From contig NC_089232.1 in NCBI RefSeq assembly GCF_963924675.1, forward strand, positions 43,812,522 to 43,876,521: DNA of 64,000 bases, read 5' to 3'. Below, piece by piece: positions 1-9,742 of this stretch. Position numbers and translations under genes: made by a program. This DNA comes from Phocoena phocoena. Lineage: Eukaryota > Chordata > Mammalia > Artiodactyla > Phocoenidae. The first letter of the stretch is position 1; each line of letters opens with the position of its first letter. Under the pieces are notes generated by a model that saw nothing but the letters and a program-made list of their open reading frames with translations, had not been told where the DNA came from and searched no databases.

Positions 1-110
1 GCATAGAAGAACCAGGGTTCTAGTCTCAGTTCTAACCTTAACTAGCTGTGAGACTTAGCTTTTTGGGACCTTGGTTTCTTTATCCATAATACTGGGATAT
101 TGAAACAAGG
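1..110 (+). repeat. MIR SINE fragment
   Basis: Diverged core of an ancient tRNA-derived MIR element. The visible order is a 'ccagggttctagtctcagttc' -like box, 'actagctgtgagac', then 'cttggtttctttatccataat', which follows the MIR core (normally gctgtgtgaccttgggcaag, then cctcagtttcctcatctgtaa). It is cut by the window start. Recognised by eye; not functional. Confidence 0.6.
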
Positions 111-1163
111 TGTTTTTCCAGCTTTAAAAACTGTACCTATTCCCTATGCCAGAGCTGCACTGAGAGAAAAGGTGACTCTATTTGCCAAACTTTTTAAAGC
201 ATTTGAGTATTTTTGTATGTAGTGGCTGTTGGGAAGCACTGGGCATTGGTGAAAAAGAAAACTATAGCTCCTACCCCAAAACAGGTCTTCAAAATGAGGG
301 TTCGCTACTGGGGACAAGGACATGACAAATAACACAACTTAGCTATAAATTATTTGAATTACAATTCAAAATAAATATTTTTAGTATTCACTGTTAAATC
401 GTGCATGTTTTACTCCTTTCCACTGATTCTAACTGAAGTATTATTTCTCATGTTAAACTGAAAGTCATTTTACATTGTTTCACTAGCAAAAAAAAGTCCA
501 GCCATGGGTTCCCCCACTTCCAAACATGCTTCCAGGAAATTCACATGTTCCTACTAAGTAAGCCTCAATAATGAGGACTGAACTAGTCATTTCCATCACT
601 TCACCATTCCAGTGCCCATACCTGGATTCTCAAACTTCATGCTCTCTGACTGGACAGTGTTGTTTTCTGATAGCAGTTAGGAAAGACCTCTTGGTTTTTA
701 AGACTTCTCAGAAAGGAGAACACCTTCACTTCAGCTGCCAAATTTCCCTCATAAATAGCTGCGCTTTTTTTGACAGCTTGCAATCTCCATCCCCTCTAAA
801 CTTAAAATCAACCATTACATATGCTTCCTTTTAATAATAATAGGATTCTAAACTTAGATGCCACCTGGTCAAACCATGTTATTAAGACTTGCTCAAGGTC
901 ACAGTTTGTTGAGCAAGATCCCTGTGCCTTGAATGAAGGTCTTATGACTTAGATTAGGGCTCTTTTCATTGGCCATGCTCCAAATTTCAGCAACAACAAG
1001 CAATCCCCTTCCTTCCAAGGCTTCTTCCTGCAATGCCCACCCCAAATTGTGGACCAGCTTTGCTCGTTGCCATGACTAGTTGTCACCACTGCTGTTAACT
1101 GCAGTCGGATTGAAAAAGCACAGATACCAACTTGATTCTGATTTACTCTGTTAAGCTTTAGCT
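111..1163. other. AT-rich non-coding stretch
   Basis: No gene, RNA gene or repeat that I can name. Open frames here are short and have no recognisable protein. Confidence 0.5.
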
Positions 1164-1168
1164 CATTT

Positions 1169-1177
<9 letters not shown>

Positions 1178-1199
<22 letters not shown>

Positions 1200-1392
1200 T
1201 GCGGTACGCGGGCCTCTCACTGTTGTGGCTTCTCCCATTACGGAGCACAGGCTCTGGACACATAGGCTCAGCGGCCATGGCCCACGGGCCCAGCCGCTCC
1301 GCGGCATGTGGGATCCTCCCGGACCGGGGCATGAACCTGTGTCCCCTGCATCGGCAGGCGGACTCTCAACCACTGCGCCACCAGGGAAGCCC
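1178..1392 (-). mobile_element. Short CHR (CHR-2-like) SINE
   Basis: A tRNA-derived, non-autonomous retroposon of the cetacean CHR type in reverse orientation. The poly-T run near 1173-1200 is the reverse of its poly-A tail, and the 5' end reads out as 'ccaccagggaagccc' at about 1379-1393. A 14-bp target-site duplication, catttgttcttttt, lies at 1164-1177 and 1393-1406 and shows L1-type insertion. High CpG content and a nearly pure tail suggest a fairly young copy. Open frames across it are accidental. Confidence 0.93.
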
Positions 1393-1406
1393 CATTTGTT
1401 CTTTTT

Positions 1407-4400
1407 AAAAACTCCAGAGAGGTGGAAATAATTGTGTTACACAAAATACTCCTGAACTCTAGAAACTGAAATTCAAGGACCAATCATGTAGACCTTACTA
1501 TACTTGAGAGGATAGCAATTTCTAAAAGAAAAAAAAAAAGCCTATTCCTAAAGATAAAAACAGAGATCTCTCTATGGGGGATCTTTGAGAGCAACAGTAA
1601 AGATGGAATGGGGCTAGCATTATCCTTGTTCAAAAGTTAGACCAAAAGGCTTAAAGAGTCCTTCCTTCCATAAGATCAGTGAAAGGTAAGGGGTTAATGA
1701 AAGATTACTGCCATTCTTGACATTGGTTAATATGCATTAGGTGATTACTGAAGGAGCAAACAATGAACATCATTACCTCATCTCCTAAAGGATTCTTGCT
1801 TTAGAGGCTTGAAATAAGATAAGAGATACCACATTTTATTAACAACTCAGCCCTCAATGGGGCTTTTGTTTCTTTCAAAATGTTTAAGTTAAAATGACCT
1901 CCCCCTGCAAATTAGGGTTTTTTATTGTGATTAAAAATATATAAATATTGGAGGGTGGAAATCACCTACAAACCAATCCCCATTTTTATCTAAAAAATTG
2001 TATTCATCTCTACCACTCTGCCTCTGCAAGGAAGGTGTTTTAGTGAATCTAAATGATGGAAATAGAAACATTGTTCAATACCCTACGACCACCTGAACAC
2101 AACCCAATGGGATTATTATTTGGGGGGAAGCTTCACAAATACAAGTTTATTGTTGAACCTTGTTTCCACAATGCAAGCAGTTGCTTATGTTTTGAATAGC
2201 CATATATGCTTCTAACTTTCTAACTCTTCTTTTAAAATATAGAACAGCTGCTGGTCTGCTCATATGTTATGCATAAGAAGCCCACAAGGGACAAAGCCTT
2301 CCATTAATATGTCGAATTATTTTTAACACATTTATATTTCTATCCTGAATCATCATCTCAGAAAGATGGCAAGTTTCCATCTTCCCAGCTGGGGGGAGCA
2401 CCTGCAAAATACAAGCACAAACTGTGACACATCTGGTACCAAAAAACCAATCTTGTTTCATCTGGCCAGCAGACTAAAATATCAAGATCGTTGAACAGAA
2501 ACAAGGCAAAAAGTTAACTGCCATTTATATGTAGTCAACACAGATGTCTAGTTAAGCTGTTTATATTGTAAGCGCATGTGTATGTTAACGGAGCACAGAC
2601 CCCTTTAATAAGCCAGAGTTGGAATATAAACGCAAGAGAATTTTAAAGACCTGAATGCAATAATTCAGTTCTTTTTTATCTTCCCATAGAAACTAAATTA
2701 GTTTCATCCAAATCTCAGCACTCTTTTTAAACAGATGCATATAACACGAATAATTTTGTTGCATAGCTCCAAATTGTTTATTTATTTCCTTTAAAACTGT
2801 ATTCTATCTTTTTGTATCTTAATATTTAGACTGTTTCTTTAAGTGGTAAATTACTTGCACATGACTTAAACCAGGTGTCCTGGTTTCTGTTGCCTCAAAA
2901 GAAGACCCTGTTACAGAACTTAGCCTTGGTAGTTTGACAGGTTAACTTAGGAAGCACAGGTGAGAAACTAGGGAAAGTGAGTCAGGGAAGGGAGAGATGC
3001 CAATCAATGAGTGAGTTAATGAGTGGGTCACTTCTGTGGGCAAACTAGCACTTAGTATCTTTGGGGATCCTCTGAGAAATAGTGTGGAACTCACCTCAAA
3101 AGCATCCCACCAGAACCCGCCTAGACTGGGCTGTTTATCTGCAACTCTCATCCCTGTGGTGAGGGTCACCTCCTGGGCCACTAATGCCACACCCACTTAT
3201 AACTACCTGCAGGTGGGTGAGCTTCCTGGCACTGGACAAAGCCCTCAGGCAGAGGAGAAGAGAAACAGAAGCTTGATAGGGGAGCTTGTCAGTGAGCTAG
3301 AAACTCCTACTGCAAACCCCAGTAAGCTTCTGTTGCTGAGGGGATGTCTGGTGGGCAGCAATATCCACACTGCTTGGAGTCTGACAACAGAAGCACATGT
3401 AACTGGCCTGATGGCTTCATACCTCATGAGTCTTTCCTTAACCTTTTTCTGTTGGCTCTCTACCTTTTTTTCCCCCTCTCTTCCTTTCTGTAGAGAAAAC
3501 TCTAGTCTTCTCCTCTGTGTATCACTCACTTAGCAAATCAGGCACCAAACATGTCCATTCGATGCAAAGACACACAAGACATTACATAAAGTGGTATTGT
3601 ATACTTAACACCATGAGCCTATCTAATTCCAGAGCACATCACAAGTCCAACTACAGAGTATTATATAAAATTGGTTGCCCTTCAAAGATGAATTTTCAAG
3701 GAACCTAGTGAAGCTAAAACTTCAAGGCCCTTGCCTTGCACCAATCCTTTCCAAGGCCCTGAAGGGATCCTACAATGTGTTCACAGTGTCATATTATTTT
3801 TGTAAAATTTGAAAAAGTAATACATTTTAGCTGGATGGGTTAGTATTGATCTTTCCTCTTAGGTTCCACCCTTCACACTTCTCCTCATGTTAGGTAGCAC
3901 TGGGACGGTCACAAGGATTTTTGGGAATCCAGCCCAGGAAATTGAGTTAGGAGGGTACATTTAACTTGGCCTTAGTGGAATATACCTATATAGTTCACAG
4001 TCACTTCTATGTATGTTTAATTCCAGTTCCTGTCTGGTGTAGGAATAGCTTCTAAAAATATTCCTACCACCTTCTGTGTTGATTTTACCTGACAGCATGC
4101 ACAGAGTCTCAAGGCCAGGGGTCCTATCACAATTTAATGTGTCCTACAGTATCCAGCACCAGAGTAGGTAGTAGAAGAAAAACAAGTCTTGAAATATGCA
4201 GAGCCAGAAGCTAATCTATGGAATATTCTCCCAATCACCAGAGGTATAAAATGAAAAGCAGAGGATTTGGTTTTTATTCAATGCCTTTTCAAGAATATAT
4301 TTAATTATGTAGCATAGGCAATTATAAATGCACCATACCATGAAAATATTTTTCATGTATTTCTATAAGAACTCACTAGAAATTATTCTGACAATGAGAA

Positions 4401-4892
4401 GTGAATTATAACCCCCAAAACTCTGTTTCAGATAATACCAAAAACTGTAATTAATTGAGACGAAGAAATAAATTTCAAATAGAAGTAATGAATAGACTCT
4501 TGCGTTGATCAAATTAACGAAAAGGAATGAATCATGTGAACACACTGGGAAGGAATTTAAGTGTCCTGCTACTTTGATATGAACACTAACACCAGTAAAG
4601 AAAACATAAAATTGTAATTTTACTACCACAACAAGGGCACTGTCAACTCACTAGTTAGTGTGGCCATTTCAAAGGGTGTTTAACATTAGTCCCTGCACAA
4701 GAAAACTTAGAGTGATTTAGAGTTGTACATATCTTATGTGATAAAAACTTGATAGGGGTTTCACAAATTTGACAACAATTCTAAAAATTTGTATATCATT
4801 GCCAAAATGGCTTGTGAAACCAAGGAAACCTTTCTGTAAACTGTCAATTTAACATTTTTTCTCAACCATTCTAGAAGATAGAGTTATCTTTC
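1407..4892. other. Repeat-poor non-coding stretch
   Basis: I recognise no gene or named transposon. A 165-codon open frame at 3036-3533 has no recognisable domain or splice structure. A strong pyrimidine tract ending in TGTAG lies at about 3451-3493 (see findings). Parts of 2.9-3.4 kb have an LTR-like feel but I cannot assign them. The 1.9-2.8 kb part is free of recognisable repeats. Confidence 0.5.
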
Positions 4893-5085
4893 TATTGTCT
4901 CTGTAAGAAAGGACTGTATAGCACAGGGAACTCTGCTCAATACTCTATAATAACCTAAATGGGAAAAGAACTTGAAAAAGAATAAATACATGTATATGTA
5001 TAACTGAATCACTTTGCCATTCACCTGAAACTAACACAACATTGTTAATCAACTATACTCTAATATAAAATAAAAATTAATAAAA
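4893..5085 (+). mobile_element. L1 3' UTR fragment
   Basis: 5'-truncated LINE-1 tail. It contains 'gcacagggaactctgctcaat', 'tgtataactgaatcactttg', 'cctgaaactaacacaacattg' and 'caactatactctaatataaaat' and then A-rich sequence. This matches the 3' UTR layout of the near full-length L1 that ends at 50141 (gctgattcactttgt, ctaacacac, attatactccaataaag). It has no coding capacity. Confidence 0.8.
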
Positions 5086-5719
5086 AAGAAATGATGTTAC
5101 AAAATTATTGCCATAGGCAATCAAACAGCATTTTTCCAAAAAAATGTAGGGGAAAAATTATTACAAAGGAGTTCCTGGCAGCTAATTAATAAAAAATATT
5201 ATTTTCCCAGACTGTGATATTTGCTGTCAGCTTTTAAAATTTGTGATTTCTTTTGCTATTCTAAATAAGAATTCACTTTTGTGTCTAATTTTGCATTTAT
5301 AATTTTGTATTCTTTCCCTTAAAGTGAGCTTCTAAATATGTATAAGTTTTGCTCAAAACCTGGATACATCCCTAATTGCATGAAGTCGCCCTGTGCCTAG
5401 CATATATGCGGCTTTTGTGAAAATAGACAAGGACATTTAATCTGGGCCTTGGAATATTTGAATAGGCAGGGAAAAAAGGTATAGGAGATGACCCTTTATT
5501 TCAAACTTAACACCACAATGTACAGGCATCAATTAATCTTGTTAATAACAATTGTGTATTTAAGAGTTGCTAATTTCTGACTCAAGCTCAAAAGTTCAAA
5601 AGTATATTTCAACCTCTGGCCTCTATTAGATGTGTTCTTGTAGTGATTCAACATTCTGTTCCCCCTGTTTGTCTCTTAGCAGCAATTATCTGCCTTTATT
5701 TCCTAATCTGGTGATTAGC
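5086..5719. other. AT-rich non-coding stretch
   Basis: No gene or clearly recognisable repeat seen. Confidence 0.5.
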
Positions 5720-6300
5720 CATTAAACATTCACTGGGAATCCACTATGCACAGGGCACTGTGCTAAGTACTAAGGGAGCAAAGGTAAATATGACATAATC
5801 CCTGGCCTCAAAGAACTTACAATATGATTAGAAAATTAAACACAATAAATTTGGGTTCAATTTGTTTTAAGTAGTCACTATTTATTGAGCACCTATATTT
5901 ATTGAGGTGCTTTCAGTCCATTATCTCATTCCTCATATTCATCCAATGAAGAAGGAATTTTTAGCTCCATTTTACTGGTGAAGAAGCAGATTCAATGACT
6001 TGCTTAGGGTCAAATATCAAGCAGGGGCAGGACCATGACTGGAAACAAGACCCATCTGTCTCTAGAGCCTTAATATGTTCTAAGGGGAGCACAGCTGAGA
6101 GCATTTAACCCAGCCTGGGAGATATCAGAGAAGGCTGGGCTGATCTTAAAGGTGGAATAGGGTTTGTCCCAGTAAAAAAAGGGTATTCCAGCAGAGGGGA
6201 ATTTACACACAAAGGTAAGGAAGTAAAACACAACAAGGGACATGTCAAGAAACCTCATAAATCTTGTAGTTCCTAACTTAACAAGATCCTGACTCCTAAT
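5720..6300 (-). repeat. L2 LINE 3' region, split by a MIR
   Basis: Reverse-oriented L2 (CR1 clade) remnant. The 3' end reads as 'ccactatgcacagggcactgtgctaagtac' territory at 5740-5770 and 'ctcaaagaacttacaatatga' at 5808-5828. The element appears to resume after about 6062 with 'aacccagcctgggagatatcag' and 'gggtattccagcagagggga', which are typical of L2 3' sequence in reverse. A MIR sits between. Diverged and dead. Confidence 0.6.
5866..6060 (-). repeat. MIR SINE, nested in L2
   Basis: Reverse MIR: 'tattgagcacctatattta', 'attatctcattcctcatatt', 'ctccattttactggtgaagaag', then 'gacccatctgtctctagagcc'. This order is the reverse complement of the MIR consensus. It interrupts L2-like sequence on both sides, so it appears nested. 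Confidence 0.7.
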
Positions 6301-6429
6301 ACTAAACAATGTGGTAACAAATCTCACTCCATCCATCAGTTTTTTCATTTCCCCAACCTTTCTTTCTTTCTTTACTTCTCTCCTTATTTTATTCTTTCCA
6401 CAAGCATGGATATGAGGGCTGTTTAAACA

Positions 6430-7372
6430 CCCTTCCTGCATTTAATGAACTTAGTTTATTGGGGGAAACAAATTAATTAAATAATCTCACAAACAAATGT
6501 AAAATTGCAATTATGACAGAAGCTACCAAAAAGGCAGGTGGTGCTCCAAGAGCCTATAATAGGAGGAAATCAAATGACCTACCATGGCATCCCTTGAAAA
6601 ATGTCTCTAGAGATGAGCTCTTGAAGATGAGTAGGAGGTAACTGAATAAAAAGGGAGGGAAGGGCTTCCCTGGTGGCACAGTGGTTGAGAGTCCGCCTGC
6701 CAATGCAGGGGACATGGGTTCGTGTCCCGGTCTGGAGGGATCCCACATGCCGCGGAGCGGCTGGGCCCATGAGCCATGGCCGCTGAGCCTGCGCATCCAG
6801 AGCCTGTGCTCCGCAAGGGAGAGGCCGCAACAGTGAGAGGTCCGTGTACCGCAAGAAAAAAAAAAAAAAAAAGGGAGGGAAGAGCCTTCAGAAAAGGATC
6901 TACATACACAAAGGCCCTTTGGAGGGAAGAAGTATTTTGTGGGATGGAATACAAGGGACTGGAATGCCGGTGTAGGTGAAGCTGAAAATGTAAGAGGTGG
7001 CCTGATAGGAGATAAAGCTAGACAGGGTACCACTGAAGAATTTGTCTTTATTCTTAGAGAAATTGAAAACTATTTAAATATTTTAAGCAGGTAAATAATG
7101 TCATCATATTTGCACTTTGGTAAAACACCCTTTTACCTTGAGATAGACTGGAAGGGGGTCAGAATGGATGCGGGTTAGAAGACTATGCAAGCAGCCCAGG
7201 AAAAGCTGATATGCTAACTTGGACAAAAGTATTGGTGGAGAGCATGAAGAGAAATGAACAGATTCAATATACATAGGAGACAAAGGACTTAATGACAGGT
7301 TGCATACGGATAATAAGGGAGAAGGACATGTCAGGAATGAGCCTAAGTTTCTGGTAGCCCAATAGGCAGACA
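6430..7372 (-). repeat. L2 LINE fragment (reverse)
   Basis: Diverged L2 in reverse orientation. It starts with 'gaacttagtttattggggg' and 'ataatctcacaaacaaatgt' (reverse of the L2 3' region), continues with 'cttgaagatgagtaggaggt' and 'acacaaaggccctttggaggg', and then with 'aagcaggtaaataatgtcatc'. A short CHR SINE is inserted at 6663-6870. No intact frame. Confidence 0.65.
6663..6870 (+). mobile_element. Short CHR (CHR-2-like) SINE
   Basis: Forward copy opening with 'ggcttccctggtggcacagt' and ending 'ggtccgtgtaccgcaag' plus an A-run. The 12-bp duplication aagggagggaag at 6651-6662 and 6871-6882 marks the target site inside an older L2. The long frames here are accidental reads through the SINE. 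Confidence 0.93.
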
Positions 7373-7374
7373 AT

Positions 7375-7670
7375 TGTTTCCAAGCAGAGATTCAGGAACC
7401 GAGTTTCTTCTATTTGGGACCTCTACTCCCTGCAACTGATGGCTTCCAAGGTCCCTGTGCTCATCTACATCAAGAGGTAGATCAATGGCGGGTTGAAAGT
7501 GAGAACATTTTATGGGGCAGGACTGGAAGTGGCTTACATCGCTCTGCTATATCCCTTTGGCCACACTTGTGAGGAAGGCTGGGAAATAGAGTCTAGCTGT
7601 GTATTCAAAAAGAAGGGCAAAGGAGTTTGGTTACTAGCTAGCAGTCTCTGCATCAATGGAGAAGCTAGAA
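7375..7670 (-). repeat. LTR-like remnant (MaLR-type?)
   Basis: Contains 'gatggcttccaaggtccctg', 'ggggcaggactggaagtggc', 'ggctgggaaatagagtctagct' and 'agctagcagtctctgc'. I associate this set with mammalian LTR-type dispersed repeats, but I cannot name the subfamily. Recognition by eye only. The small frame at 7493-7675 follows this repeat and is not a gene. Confidence 0.4.
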
Positions 7671-7678
7671 AGTGAGTA

Positions 7679-7890
7679 CGGTTGACCACTGAACAATGCA
7701 GGGGTTAGGGGTACCAACCCTCTGCCCACTCAAAAATCCATCCAGCCCACCTTATACTCCATATCTGAGGTTCCACATCTATTGATTCAAGCAACTGCGG
7801 ATTTTGTAGTACTATTTTATTTACTACTGAAAAAATTTGCATATAAATAGACCCATGCAGTTCAAACCCATGTGGTTCAAAGGTCAACTG
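7679..7890. mobile_element. MER2-like DNA transposon (Tigger/pogo group)
   Basis: Short non-autonomous element with terminal inverted repeats: 'cggttgaccactgaacaatg' at the left and 'ggttcaaaggtcaactg' at the right. It is flanked by TA at 7677-7678 and 7891-7892, the target duplication expected for Tc1/mariner-pogo transposons. The left end continues 'caggggttaggggtaccaac', as in MER2. At 212 bp it is shorter than the roughly 345-bp family length that I recall, so it is internally deleted. It encodes no transposase. Confidence 0.85.
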
Positions 7891-7892
7891 TA

Positions 7893-8254
7893 TATTCTTA
7901 AGTATGGCAATGGAAGTGTTCCACTGGAGCAGAGAACAGTTTTCTAACTCCTTGATTATTTTTTAGTTTCACTTATTTTTCTCTATATCCCTTCTCTTTA
8001 ACATACTTCTTGTGTTCAAGGGTAAGTAGAACACTTTACTTAGTTCCACACTTGTATGTATTCATTTTTAATGAGGGCAAATCACCTTTTCAATACCTAT
8101 TTATTCATTCAATGGATATTTAAATGTCTACAGTTGTCTCAGTCTAGTTGTTTACTCCTTGTCCAAGGATGGCAGAAAGAAAACTATTCTTTTATTTAAA
8201 AAGGGTATCAGTAATGGTTTTTAAATTTATAAGAAAAATGTTTATGTACAAATA
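7893..8254. other. AT-rich non-coding stretch
   Basis: Nothing recognisable. Confidence 0.45.
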
Positions 8255-8612
8255 TGATTATTTTAGTGTCATTTCTAATAATCAAACAAATGAAAACAGT
8301 TTAAATGTATAATAATGGGGGAATGGCTAAGTTTAAACTACGGCACATCTATACGGTGGGGCATTATGCAGTGATTAAAGTGTTAATAAAGAGATTTTTA
8401 TGGAATGGGGAATATTTGTGATATAGTATTAAGTGGACAATGTAAGAGGTACTATCTCAATTACATAAATATATGTATGGAACGAAAAGGGACACCAAAT
8501 ATTAACTATAGTTATTTCTGGGATAGGATTAAAAGAACACTGTATTCTCCTCTCTGTACCTTCCTATATCTGCAATTTAATTTTTTTACAATTTTAAAAA
8601 ATTAAAAGCAAA
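8255..8612 (+). repeat. Old L1/HAL1-type LINE 3' fragment
   Basis: Diverged ORF2-end and 3' UTR sequence: 'gggggaatggctaagtttaaac', 'ggcacatctatacggtggggc', 'attatgcagtgattaaag', later 'tagttatttctgggataggat' and a T-rich then A-rich end. This order is typical of old L1/HAL1 tails. The frame at 8405-8605 is part of it. Confidence 0.6.
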
Positions 8613-8977
8613 CTCAAAAAAGCCATAGGAATCTTGGAAATATGATAGGTAATCACAGCCAAGCCATATTAAAGCTTCCTAAGCAAAAATGGACATTAAA
8701 GCTGAAGGTTCAGTCTAAAATTTGTGAGGGGGTTACAAGAATCTTCCATATGAGTGCTTGTTCAATAGTAGTAAGAGCCCACCAGTCCCATTAATTGGGG
8801 GCTTCAACATCTTGGTGACCTACATGCAGCCTATGGGATGGGTCCATCAGTGCTGACCTGGTAAGGCAAAGCCAAAAAGAAGAACTCAGACCAGAGAATC
8901 AGACTTTGGTAGATGAGGAGGCATAACAAAGCCAAACCTCCTGGTAAGAGAGAATCAGGGGGAAAAGGCCGGCCTTT
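8613..8977. other. Unassigned non-coding stretch
   Basis: No gene or named repeat recognised. Confidence 0.45.
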
Positions 8978-8985
8978 GGCTACAT

Positions 8986-9196
8986 CAGCGGTCCCCAACC
9001 TTTTTGGCACCAGGGACCAGTTTTGCCACAGGCCGGTGGGGGGCTGGGGATGGCTCAGGCGGTAGCACAAGCGATGAGGAGGGGCAGATGAAGCCACTGG
9101 CTCAGCTCATCCGCCGCTCACCTACTGCTGTGCGGTCCCGTTCCTAACAAGCCGTGGCTCGGTACTGGTCCACAGCCTGGGGATTGTGGACCCCTG
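8986..9196. mobile_element. hAT-type non-autonomous DNA transposon
   Basis: Ends are imperfect inverted repeats: 'cagcggtccccaacc' on the left, and on the right a sequence whose reverse complement is 'caggggtccacaatcc'. The element is bounded by the 8-bp duplication ggctacat (8978-8985) and ggctacac (9197-9204), the size made by hAT transposases. The interior is GC-rich ('ggctcaggcggtagcacaagc', 'ccgccgctcacctactgctg'). I know this as a dispersed mammalian repeat but cannot give its subfamily name with confidence. 211 bp, no coding capacity. Confidence 0.8.
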
Positions 9197-9204
9197 GGCT
9201 ACAC

Positions 9205-9490
9205 AACAGCAGAGCAAGAGGTCCAGATGTCAAACAAGTAGATGCAAAAGGCAAAAGCTGCAGGAGCAGTTTTTATTCATAAGTGTTTATTCAGAAGTGA
9301 GGGTCGGGAGCAAAGGATTCAGGTGCCGGGAGTTCACATTAATCTCCTAGGATGGAATTTAGCCCAGGGCCTCAGGTGAAAATCTAAGGCATGCTTACAA
9401 ACATCTTAACAAACAAACACCATAGCTTAGTGTTACCAAATCTGTGTTACCCTTTTCCAAGAAAGGCATTTTTTAATGCCTAGATATTTA
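9205..9490. other. Unassigned non-coding stretch
   Basis: Nothing recognisable. Confidence 0.4.
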
Positions 9491-9491
9491 A

Positions 9492-9742
9492 ATAGTAATG
9501 ACAATAACATTTCCTGAGCACCTATTGTATGCCATAGACTGTGGCCTCACACCATGCTAAATGCTTTTGATGCTTTACAGATACTATCTCATTTTATGAC
9601 AGGGGCATTTCTGTCCCATTTGAAAGATGAAGAGACTGAGTCTTGGAGAAGAAACTGGCCAAGTCACACAGGGAGAAAGTGGTGGAGCCAGGTCTATGAC
9701 CCAAGTCAGTTTGACACCAAAGCTCATAGTCTTAACCACCTC
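9492..9742 (-). repeat. MIR SINE (reverse, nearly full length)
   Basis: Reads in the reverse MIR order: 'cctgagcacctattgtatgcc', 'actatctcattttatgac', 'atttgaaagatgaagagactga', 'ggccaagtcacacagggaga', 'cttaaccacc'. One of the best preserved MIR copies in the window. Confidence 0.85.

Noticed and set aside
949..1332. 127-codon minus-strand frame with a lysine run
   Set aside because: The lysines are the SINE poly-A tail; the rest is SINE and flank.
3036..3533. 165-codon open frame as a possible single-exon gene
   Set aside because: No recognisable domain; opposite-strand frames of similar size overlap it, and composition is not coding-like. Kept only as a note.
6554..7033. 159-codon minus-strand frame
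   Set aside because: Runs through a CHR SINE and L2; the Phe-rich part is the SINE's A-tail read in reverse.
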